Of a stretch of DNA of 5,628 nt, positions 1 through 5,060 are shown one piece after another. A program made the position numbers and the translations under genes. A model generated the notes under the pieces. That model worked only from the letters and a program-made list of their open reading frames with translations. It searched no databases and was not told the DNA's origin. This DNA is from Micrococcaceae bacterium UBA6021 (GTDB lineage Bacteria; Actinomycetota; Actinomycetes; Actinomycetales; Micrococcaceae). Location: the NCBI GenBank assembly GCA_002427975.1, contig DIZT01000068.1, positions 40,991 to 46,618 on the forward strand, in the 5' to 3' direction. Position 1 is the first letter of the stretch. Every line of letters starts with the position of its first letter.

Positions 1-1
1 G

Positions 2-1360
2 TTCATGCGGAAGGTGGCGCTCTTCTCCACGTTCGGCGGACTGCTGTTCGGCTACGACACCGGCGTCATCAACGGTGCCCTGCCGTTCATGCAGCGGGAC
101 CTCGGCCTGACGCCCCTGACCGAAGGGCTGGTCACGTCCACGCTCCTGTTCGGTGCGGCTTTCGGCGCCATCAGCGCAGGCCGGCTCTCGGACCGCTTCG
201 GCAGGCGCAAGACCATCATGGGGCTGGCCCTGATCTTCGTCGTGGCCACCATCGCCTGCACCGTCTCGCCGGGCACGGAACTGCTCATCGCGGCCCGGAC
301 TTTTCTGGGCCTGGCAGTGGGCGGCGCCTCCGTGATTGTCCCCGTGTACCTCGCCGAAATGTCGCCGGCCGCCCAACGCGGGCGGATCGTCACGCAAAAC
401 GAGCTGATGATCGTCACCGGCCAGTTCCTGGCCTTCACCTTCAATGCGGTGCTCGGCAACGCCTTCCCCGAAGAAACGCACGTGTGGCGCTGGATGCTGG
501 TCATCGCCACGCTCCCGGCCGTCGCCCTGTGGTTCGGGATGCTGGTCCTGCCGGAGAGCCCGCGCTGGCTGGCGTCTGCCGGTCGCTTCGGGGCCGTCCT
601 GGAGGTCCTGCGCAGCACCCGCGCGGCCGGGGACGTCTCAGCCGAGTTCGACGAGGTACGGCAGGCAGCCCGGGAGGACTACCAAGCCAGGCTGGGCACC
701 TTCAAGGACCTCACCGTTCCGTGGATCCGCAGGATCTTCGTGGTGGGCCTGGGCATGGCCATCATCAACCAGATCAGCGGCGTCAACGCCATCATGTACT
801 ACGGGACGTCCATCCTGTCCTCGTCGGGATTCGGCGATCAAGGCGCCCTGATCGCCAACGTCCTCAACGGCATCACGTCCGTGGTGGCCGTGATCGTCGG
901 CATGTATCTGATGACGCGGGTGCCCCGCAAGCCCATGCTGATCGTGGGCCTGTGCGGCACCGCCTCTTCCCTGACGGCCATCGCGCTCACCTCCATGCTC
1001 CTGCCGGAGAGCACGTTGCGCGGCTACCTGGTGCTGCTGTTCATGGTGACGTTCCTGGCTTCCATGCAGGGCTGCATCGGCACCGTCACGTGGCTGACCA
1101 TGTCCGAGATCTTCCCCATGCACGTCCGCGGCATCGCGATGGGCATCTGCGTCTTTGTGCTGTGGATGATCAACTTCCTGATCGGGTTCTTCTTCCCGCA
1201 GATGGTCTCGTGGATCGGCGTTTCGGCGACGTTCTTCATCTTCGTCGCGCTGCAGCTATGTGCCATTGTCTGGGTCAAGCGTGTCGTTCCGGAGACCAAG
1301 GATAAATCCCTGGAGGAGTTGGAGCACCTGTTCAAACAGCGCTCAGGCGTGTCCGCCTAA
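2..1360 (+). CDS. MFS sugar-porter family permease (5' end probably outside the window)
   Basis: Inner-membrane major facilitator of the sugar-porter family, a proton-coupled or facilitated importer of a hexose, pentose or inositol. Numbering from the Met at base 5, the family signatures appear in order: [15 protein letters not shown] in helix 1 (11-25), [11 protein letters not shown] in loop 2-3 (59-69), [14 protein letters not shown] (113-126), PESPRWL (183-189), [13 protein letters not shown] in helix 7 (255-267), EIFPMHVRG (368-376) and [12 protein letters not shown] (429-440). About twelve hydrophobic segments are present. The loop 8-9 copy of the DRxGRR motif is weak (TRVPRKP, 304-310). 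Helix 1 begins almost at the first Met, whereas the family usually has a cytoplasmic tail of 10-25 residues, and the frame is open to base 2, so the real start is probably upstream. The family includes the inositol transporters IolT and hexose transporters; the substrate cannot be chosen from sequence. It converges on the catabolic operon to its right, so co-function is plausible but not shown. Confidence 0.93.
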   Translation, partial: FMRKVALFSTFGGLLFGYDTGVINGALPFMQRDLGLTPLTEGLVTSTLLFGAAFGAISAGRLSDRFGRRKTIMGLALIFVVATIACTVSPGTELLIAARTFLGLAVGGASVIVPVYLAEMSPAAQRGRIVTQNELMIVTGQFLAFTFNAVLGNAFPEETHVWRWMLVIATLPAVALWFGMLVLPESPRWLASAGRFGAVLEVLRSTRAAGDVSAEFDEVRQAAREDYQARLGTFKDLTVPWIRRIFVVGLGMAIINQISGVNAIMYYGTSILSSSGFGDQGALIANVLNGITSVVAVIVGMYLMTRVPRKPMLIVGLCGTASSLTAIALTSMLLPESTLRGYLVLLFMVTFLASMQGCIGTVTWLTMSEIFPMHVRGIAMGICVFVLWMINFLIGFFFPQMVSWIGVSATFFIFVALQLCAIVWVKRVVPETKDKSLEELEHLFKQRSGVSA

Positions 1361-1412
1361 GGGGACGCAAAAACGCCCGACGCCGGCCGGCGTCGGGCGT
1401 TTGCTTGTCCCC
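1361..1412. terminator. Intrinsic terminator after the permease gene, likely bidirectional
   Basis: A perfect 16-bp inverted repeat (1371-1402, arms AAACGCCCGACGCCGG and its complement) starts 10 bases after the permease stop. GGGGAC (1361-1366) and GTCCCC (1407-1412) extend the stem after small bulges. Read rightward, the stem ends in TTTGCTT. Read leftward, it ends in a better TTTTTGCG tract, so it should also stop transcription arriving on the minus strand. A further GGGGAC at 1418-1423 could pair with 1407-1412 as an alternative small hairpin. Confidence 0.85.
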
Positions 1413-1426
1413 GGACGGGGGACTTC

Positions 1427-1498
1427 TCAGAGGGCGATCACCGCTGCTGTGATGGCTTCCTTGTCTGTTGGGAAATGGTCGGCCAGCCGGACCGACAG
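1427..1498 (-). pseudogene. Possible C-terminal remnant of a lost minus-strand gene
   Basis: On the minus strand a frame of 23 codons runs from 1498 to a TGA at 1429-1427, encoding a protein-like tail that includes LADHFPTDKEAITAAVIAL. It has no start codon. An in-frame TAG lies immediately upstream, inside the inverted repeat at 1494-1535. The stop is followed after a few bases by the U-rich side of the 1361-1412 terminator, as expected of a genuine gene end. Third positions are mostly G or C (17 of 23). I do not recognise the protein. The stretch is short enough to be chance, so this is a low-confidence call. Confidence 0.25.
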
Positions 1499-1535
1499 CT
1501 AGGGGGCGGCGCGTGCGCGCCGCCCCCTAGCTGTC
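1494..1535. terminator. Perfect 20-bp inverted repeat, probable terminator of the catabolic operon
   Basis: Arms 1494-1513 and 1516-1535 are exact reverse complements around a TG centre; the outer part reads GACAGCTAGGGGGCGG. The hairpin lies 18 bases past the stop of the minus-strand TIM-barrel gene and is very GC-rich. Neither side has a U tract, so if it terminates transcription it does so as a U-less hairpin of the kind often seen in actinobacteria. It could instead protect the mRNA 3' end. TAG stop triplets occur within both arms. Confidence 0.7.
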
Positions 1536-1553
1536 TGTCACAGGCCCCGGGTA

Positions 1554-2573
1554 TTAGGCCGTCAGATTCAGCGACGCCCTGAGCGCGGCGTCCGCGTCCC
1601 GCAGCACCTTGGCCGCCACCTGCAGGCCCTCGATCCGGCCCAGTGAAACGTCCTCGTGCTCGATGTTGACCAGCATCTCCGGGTCCACCTCGTGCAGGGC
1701 CCGGAGGAACTCCGTCCAGTAAGCGGTGTCATGCCCGCGGCCCAGGGCCACGAAGTCCCAGGCAGAGTTCTTGGGCCACTCGTTGGCCCACTCGTCGCCG
1801 CCGAGGTTGGTGCGGTTTTCCTCCGGCGCGAGCCGGCGGAAGCTGTTGTCCAGCACGCCGTAGAGTGCTGCGTTGGCGGTGTTGACGCGGACGTCCTTGG
1901 CGGCCGCCTGGAACACGAGCGGCCCGAGTTCGCGCACGACGGCGACGGGATCCATCTGCTGCCAGAACAGGTGGGAGGCATCCAGCTCGACACCCACATG
2001 GGTTGCGCCGGTCAGTTCGATGAGCTTGTGGACGTCGGCGGTGTTGAAGACGAGGTTCTGCGGGTGCAGTTCGAGAGCCAGCTTGACGCCGTGGTCAGCC
2101 GCCAAACGGTCGGTTTCCTTCCAGAATTCTGCAGCCACGCCCCATTGGTAGTCCAACACGTCAAGTGCGGCCGAATTCCAGGCGTTGACCACCCAGTTGA
2201 CGGTGGAGGCGCCGGGCTCTCCGCCGGGCAGGCCGGACATGGTGACTACCCGGTCCTGGCCGAGGCGGTGGGCCAGGCGGATGGAGCGGCGGATGTCCTC
2301 CGCATGCTTCTCGCCGATCTCACGGTTGGGGTGCAGCGGGTTGCCGTTGCAGTTAAGGCCCGCTATGGAAACACCGGTGCCCTCGAAGACCGCCAGGTAG
2401 TCATCGCGGGCGGCGTCGCTTTCCAGGATCTGGTCCATGGTGGGGACGTGCACGGCGGGGAGGAATCCGCCGGTGTTGATCTCGATGCCGGTGAGGCCCA
2501 GATCGGCAATGACCTTCAGTGCGTCGGGAAGTGGCCGGTCGTGCAGGACCGCGTTGTAGACACCGAGCCTCAT
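1554..2573 (-). CDS. Sugar isomerase/epimerase-like TIM-barrel enzyme (xylose isomerase-like, IolE superfamily)
   Basis: A 339-residue cytoplasmic enzyme of the AP-endonuclease-2/xylose-isomerase-like TIM-barrel group, which holds metal-dependent sugar isomerases, epimerases, dehydratases such as inosose dehydratase IolE, and 3-keto-sugar eliminases. Likely metal-site segments are LALELH (E168, H170), GVELDASH (D198, H201), AAAKD (224-226 AAK, D227) and VNIEHED (E305, E307). Early barrel strands read GVYNAVLHDR (4-13) and GLTGIEIN (26-33), followed by GLNCNGNPLHP (72-82). The His two places before KD that many relatives use as third metal ligand is Ala224 here. The ATG overlaps the upstream dehydrogenase stop as ATGA, so the two are translationally coupled; the ribosome site (GGAAAGAAG inside the upstream gene) is weak and distant, which fits coupling. 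It is probably the second step, acting on the keto sugar made by its partner. The exact reaction is not determinable; class confidence is high, substrate confidence low. Confidence 0.9.
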   Translation of the reverse strand: MRLGVYNAVLHDRPLPDALKVIADLGLTGIEINTGGFLPAVHVPTMDQILESDAARDDYLAVFEGTGVSIAGLNCNGNPLHPNREIGEKHAEDIRRSIRLAHRLGQDRVVTMSGLPGGEPGASTVNWVVNAWNSAALDVLDYQWGVAAEFWKETDRLAADHGVKLALELHPQNLVFNTADVHKLIELTGATHVGVELDASHLFWQQMDPVAVVRELGPLVFQAAAKDVRVNTANAALYGVLDNSFRRLAPEENRTNLGGDEWANEWPKNSAWDFVALGRGHDTAYWTEFLRALHEVDPEMLVNIEHEDVSLGRIEGLQVAAKVLRDADAALRASLNLTA

Positions 2574-3748
2574 AGCGTGATCTTCTTTCCGTTGTTCAGG
2601 GCGGATTCGGTGACTGCGCCGAGCAGTTCCATGTTGCGGACGCCCTCGTCGAACGTGGCGCAGCGGGGGAGGGACTCTTCTTCGCTGAGGCCGGCAACCT
2701 CTTCGAGGAAGGCCCGGGCCTGGTAACCGAACGCGTCGTTCTGGCCGAAGCCGACTTCGGGGGCGTCCATGGCGAGGCCGCCGGCGATGTACGGGTGGCC
2801 CGGGCCGAGGATGACCTGGCGGTAGCCGTTCTCGTTGCCGGAACCATCGTTGAGGAACAGCTGGATTTCGGCGGGGCGGCGCTGGTCAAACTTGGCGGCA
2901 CCGTTCTCGCAGAACACTTCGAAGTTGAGGCTGTTGGCGTGTCCGGCTGCAACCCGGGAGACTTCAAAGCTGCCGGCGCCGGTTCCGAACTCTGCGTTGA
3001 ATGCTGCGTAGTCGTCATTCTCGACGGCTTCGAAGGTATCGCTGACTGCAACGTGGTCGTGTCCCATAACGGCCGCGAGCGGCAGGGGCCGCTTGTCGAT
3101 CACGGTGCTGAGACTGCCGCCGGTGATCGACCTGATGTCGCCACAGAGGAACTCTGAGATGTACGTCAAGTGGCTTCCGACGTCGGCGAGAGCACCGGAG
3201 CCCGGGCCGCCCTTGTAGCGCCAGCTCATGGGAGCGGCGGGGCTGAAGCCGTAGTCGGTCCAGTAGCGGCCGCTGAAATGCAGGACATTGCCGAGGACGC
3301 CGTTACGGATCAGGTCCCGGATATAGGCAATACCAGGGGTACGGCGGAAGGTGAAGCCGATCCGGGCAATGCTGGCGGCGTTGCGGGCTGCCTCGGCCAT
3401 GGCGCGGGCGTCTGCCAGGGAGTCGCTCAGCGGCTTTTCGCACAGCACGTGCTTGCCGGCGGCGAGCAGGCCTTCCACCACTTCGCGGTGGAGCGAGTTG
3501 GCGATGACCACGCTGACGACGTCGATATCATCGGCTTCGGCGATTGCCTGCCATGACGTGTCGTTGCGCTCGTATCCAAACCGGCGGGCGGCCAACGAGC
3601 CGAATTCGGCGTTGACGTCGCCGATCGAGACCAGGCGCACCGGGGGAAGTACCGGGCTGTAGAGGGCAGACGCCGTGCGGTACGCAGCAGCGTGGGCCTT
3701 GCCGGCCATGCCTGCACCGATGACGGCGACGCCTAGGCTTTCAGCCAT
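2570..3748 (-). CDS. Gfo/Idh/MocA family NAD(P)-dependent sugar dehydrogenase
   Basis: A 392-residue cytoplasmic oxidoreductase that oxidises a hydroxyl of a sugar, inositol or anhydrosugar to a ketone with NAD(P)+. The N-terminal Rossmann domain (about 5-128) has the nucleotide loop VIGAGMAG (9-16), and CEKPL (103-107) supplies the conserved catalytic Lys105. The C-terminal domain carries LADVGSHL, with Asp189 and His193 forming the DxxxH catalytic pair; FRRTP (134-138) and MSWRYKGGPGSGAL (174-187) line the likely sugar pocket. Its length and blocks such as RRTP, SWR and GPGHPY (315-320) recall the levoglucosan dehydrogenase branch known from Pseudarthrobacter phenanthrenivorans more than the shorter (about 340-residue) IolG inositol dehydrogenases; this comparison is from memory. 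The start is the ATG preceded by AAAGGAG at 6 bases. It is the first gene of the operon, downstream of a promoter and LacI-type operator, and overlaps the TIM-barrel gene by 4 bases. Alternatives are scyllo- or myo-inositol dehydrogenase or another glycoside 3-dehydrogenase. Confidence 0.93.
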   Translation of the reverse strand: MAESLGVAVIGAGMAGKAHAAAYRTASALYSPVLPPVRLVSIGDVNAEFGSLAARRFGYERNDTSWQAIAEADDIDVVSVVIANSLHREVVEGLLAAGKHVLCEKPLSDSLADARAMAEAARNAASIARIGFTFRRTPGIAYIRDLIRNGVLGNVLHFSGRYWTDYGFSPAAPMSWRYKGGPGSGALADVGSHLTYISEFLCGDIRSITGGSLSTVIDKRPLPLAAVMGHDHVAVSDTFEAVENDDYAAFNAEFGTGAGSFEVSRVAAGHANSLNFEVFCENGAAKFDQRRPAEIQLFLNDGSGNENGYRQVILGPGHPYIAGGLAMDAPEVGFGQNDAFGYQARAFLEEVAGLSEEESLPRCATFDEGVRNMELLGAVTESALNNGKKITL

Positions 3749-3754
3749 TGATTT

Positions 3755-3761
3755 CTCCTTT
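3755..3761 (-). promoter_or_regulatory. Ribosome binding site of the dehydrogenase gene
   Basis: AAAGGAG on the minus strand, six bases before the ATG at 3748-3746. It is a strong Shine-Dalgarno match and fixes the start of the Gfo/Idh/MocA gene. Confidence 0.8.
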
Positions 3762-3793
3762 GAAATTCAGCCGTGGCGGGAAGCAACGGCATT

Positions 3794-3807
3794 TTGTAGC
3801 GCTACAA
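3794..3807. promoter_or_regulatory. LacI-family operator, perfect 14-bp palindrome
   Basis: TTGTAGCGCTACAA is an exact palindrome with the central CG step typical of LacI-family operators, where the hinge helices insert. It lies between the divergent dehydrogenase and lacI-type genes. Relative to the predicted minus-strand promoter it covers roughly +11 to +25, a position where a bound repressor would block transcription of the catabolic operon. The adjacent LacI-type protein is the obvious candidate to bind it. An AT-rich TTTT/AATTTTT surround flanks the core. Confidence 0.8.
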
Positions 3808-3808
3808 T
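3803..3808 (+). promoter_or_regulatory. Candidate -10 element for the LacI-type gene
   Basis: TACAAT matches five of six bases of the -10 consensus on the + strand and overlaps the right half of the operator, which would make the repressor autoregulatory. No convincing -35 element lies 16-18 bases upstream, and the leader would be about 80 bases long, so the call is weak. The match may simply come from the operator sequence itself. Confidence 0.3.
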
Positions 3809-3824
3809 TTTTGCGCTGGATCTG

Positions 3825-3853
3825 AGCGTATCCATGTATGTATGTCCTGTCAA
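3825..3853 (-). promoter_or_regulatory. Promoter of the dehydrogenase/TIM-barrel operon
   Basis: On the minus strand a perfect -35 TTGACA (3853-3848) is followed by a 17-base spacer and the -10 candidate TACGCT (3830-3825), three of six to consensus. The predicted start of transcription is near 3818, giving a leader of about 70 bases that begins just before the LacI-type operator. The spacer contains three tandem ATGT units (3834-3845, + strand). Confidence 0.6.
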
Positions 3854-3884
3854 TCACTTAACGGATATCCTCAAGGCAGACACG

Positions 3885-3889
3885 AAAGG
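3885..3889 (+). promoter_or_regulatory. Ribosome binding site of the LacI-type gene
   Basis: AAAGG ends eight bases before the ATG at 3898. It is a moderate Shine-Dalgarno match, fitting the modest expression expected of a repressor. The HTH begins about 12 residues after this ATG, which also fits this start. Confidence 0.6.
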
Positions 3890-3897
3890 CACCTCTG

Positions 3898-4911
3898 ATG
3901 ACGTTGAACAGCCCCAAGACACGACGCCCGACGATCTATGACGTAGCCAAGCAGGCGGGCGTCTCGCCGTCGCTGGTTTCCCTGGTACTGCAAAATCCGG
4001 CGCGGGTGAGCGACAAGCGTCGCGAAGCCGTCCAGACGGCGATATCGGACCTCGGATACCGCCCCAGCCGCGCCGCCACCACGCTGGCCAGCAGCCGGAC
4101 CAAGAGCATCGGGCTGGTGATTGACGACTACCGGAACCTATGGTTCGTCGATCTGCTGCGGGGGATGGAAGCCGTGCTGACTGACCATGGCTATCAGGTC
4201 ATGCTGGCCGATTCCCGTCCCGGGGAGAACCGCATCCGGGAAGCTGCCGACGGATTGCTTGCCATGCACGTTGACGGGCTGGTGATAGCGGCGGAACCAA
4301 GCGCGTCAATGTTGGCCGGTACGGGGGTTCCGACGGTAGTGGCGGGGTGGCGCGATGGCGTGCCGGCCGGCGCCGACCTGATTACCAACGACGACGACGG
4401 TGGCGGCGGGATGGCGGCCAGTCACCTTCTGGGGCTCGGCCACACCCGGATAGGTCACCTTTCCGGATCCGGCGGTGCCGCTGCGCACCGGCGCGCGGGC
4501 TTCCGCGGCCGGCTCCAGGAGTCCGGCGTTGAGCCTCTCATCGGGGGGGAGGCAGGCGGTACGTCCGAGGAGGACGGCTACAACTCGGCATGCTGGCTGC
4601 TGGACCACCATCCGGACATCACCGCCATCTTCGCCGCCAACGACACCATGGCTCTGGGTGCTTTAGGCGCCATCAAGGCGCGCGGGCTTGCGGTCCCGGC
4701 GGACATCTCCTTGATCGGATACGACAATTCAACGCTGGCAAAGTCGCGGTATCTGGAGTTGACCTCGGTGGATAACCGAAGCGACCTGGTGGGTGTGGAT
4801 GTGGCCAAGGCGCTGCTTGCGCGCATTCAGGACTCCGCGGTTGGCCCGCAACGCAAGCTGATCGAGCCCGCCCTGATTGTTCGCGGGACCACGGCGCGGC
4901 CGGGATTTTAG
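3898..4911 (+). CDS. LacI-family transcriptional repressor
   Basis: A 337-residue cytoplasmic regulator of the usual LacI/GalR length. The N-terminal helix-turn-helix is TIYDVAKQAGVSPSLVSLVL (12-31), followed by ARVSDKRREAVQ (35-46), GYRPSRAA (53-60) and a hinge helix whose Leu63 matches the base-intercalating leucine of LacI. The rest is a periplasmic-binding-protein-like effector domain: IGLVIDD (71-77), VDGLVI (125-130), GHTRIGHLSG (181-190), the conserved AANDTMALG (246-254) and SLIGYDNS (271-278). At the DNA-reading positions it has Pro24, Ser25 and Leu29, where E. coli LacI has Tyr17, Gln18 and Arg22. It is transcribed away from the dehydrogenase operon, with a perfect palindromic operator between them, so it most likely represses that operon in response to the imported sugar or its keto form. 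Control of the downstream binding-protein gene is possible, but no copy of the operator is visible there. A rare TTA leucine codon occurs at residue 256. Confidence 0.95.
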   Translation: MTLNSPKTRRPTIYDVAKQAGVSPSLVSLVLQNPARVSDKRREAVQTAISDLGYRPSRAATTLASSRTKSIGLVIDDYRNLWFVDLLRGMEAVLTDHGYQVMLADSRPGENRIREAADGLLAMHVDGLVIAAEPSASMLAGTGVPTVVAGWRDGVPAGADLITNDDDGGGGMAASHLLGLGHTRIGHLSGSGGAAAHRRAGFRGRLQESGVEPLIGGEAGGTSEEDGYNSACWLLDHHPDITAIFAANDTMALGALGAIKARGLAVPADISLIGYDNSTLAKSRYLELTSVDNRSDLVGVDVAKALLARIQDSAVGPQRKLIEPALIVRGTTARPGF

Positions 4912-4948
4912 GGCGGCCGCAGGAGGCTCCTTTACGTTAAAACATCCT

Positions 4949-4973
4949 AATGTCAGGACAAACTATTGACATT
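4949..4973. repeat. Inverted repeat AATGTCA-N11-TGACATT overlapping the -35 region
   Basis: Seven-base arms at 4949-4955 and 4967-4973 are exact complements with an 11-base gap. The right arm includes most of the TTGACA -35 box of the promoter before the binding-protein gene. Spacing and position suit an operator for a dimeric regulator, but arms this short may arise by chance and no binding factor is known. Confidence 0.35.
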
Positions 4974-4994
4974 GGTGAGTTGAATCACCATGAT
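4966..4994 (+). promoter_or_regulatory. Promoter of the sugar-binding lipoprotein gene
   Basis: A perfect -35 TTGACA (4966-4971), a 17-base spacer and CATGAT (4989-4994, four of six to the -10 consensus) place the transcription start near 5001, about 60 bases before the GTG start. This indicates that the ABC gene has its own promoter and need not depend on read-through from the LacI-type gene. Confidence 0.6.
4973..4990. promoter_or_regulatory. CRP-like inverted repeat inside the promoter spacer
   Basis: TGGTGA-N6-TCACCA is an exact inverted repeat whose GTGA-N6-TCAC core matches the centre of CRP/GlxR-type sites (TGTGA-N6-TCACA). It sits between the -35 and -10 boxes, where a bound protein would normally repress. 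Whether a CRP-family protein or a sugar-specific regulator binds is not known. Confidence 0.4.
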
Positions 4995-5047
4995 CGAGGT
5001 AGACAGTGCTCCGGCGGTTGCAGAGTGGCAGCCCGGAACCTGAGATC

Positions 5048-5054
5048 AAAGGAG
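5048..5054 (+). promoter_or_regulatory. Ribosome binding site that fixes a GTG start
   Basis: AAAGGAG lies six bases before the GTG at 5061. No in-frame ATG occurs until 5112, which is inside the signal peptide, so this site decides in favour of the GTG start. Confidence 0.85.
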
Positions 5055-5060
5055 ATTAAC

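Noticed and set aside
484..1305. Plus-strand frame of 273 codons inside the permease gene
   Set aside because: It overlaps the permease in another frame, is rich in Arg/His/Gly as shifted GC-rich frames are, and has no domain.
1437..1453. ATCAC-N7-GTGAT inverted repeat in the convergent junction
   Set aside because: The arms are short, no promoter is near, and it lies within the possible gene remnant; chance is likely.
1656..2726. Long plus-strand open frame (356 codons) opposite the TIM-barrel and dehydrogenase genes
   Set aside because: It lies antisense to two genes with clear family motifs, its translation shows no recognisable domain, and such frames are common opposite GC-rich genes.
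3213..3221. Partial second operator (TTGTAGCGC) inside the dehydrogenase gene
   Set aside because: Only one half-site matches, and it encodes the conserved WRYK segment, so codon constraint explains it.
3834..3845. Three tandem ATGT units as a microsatellite
   Set aside because: Too short to mean much alone; mentioned only as part of the promoter spacer.
4543..4549. Run of seven G in the LacI-type gene, a possible frameshift site
   Set aside because: The reading frame is intact through the run and conserved LacI motifs follow in frame.
4990..5043. Small ORF of 17 codons upstream of the binding protein, a possible leader peptide
   Set aside because: Its ATG lies within the predicted -10 box, so it would not be in the transcript, and it has no ribosome site.
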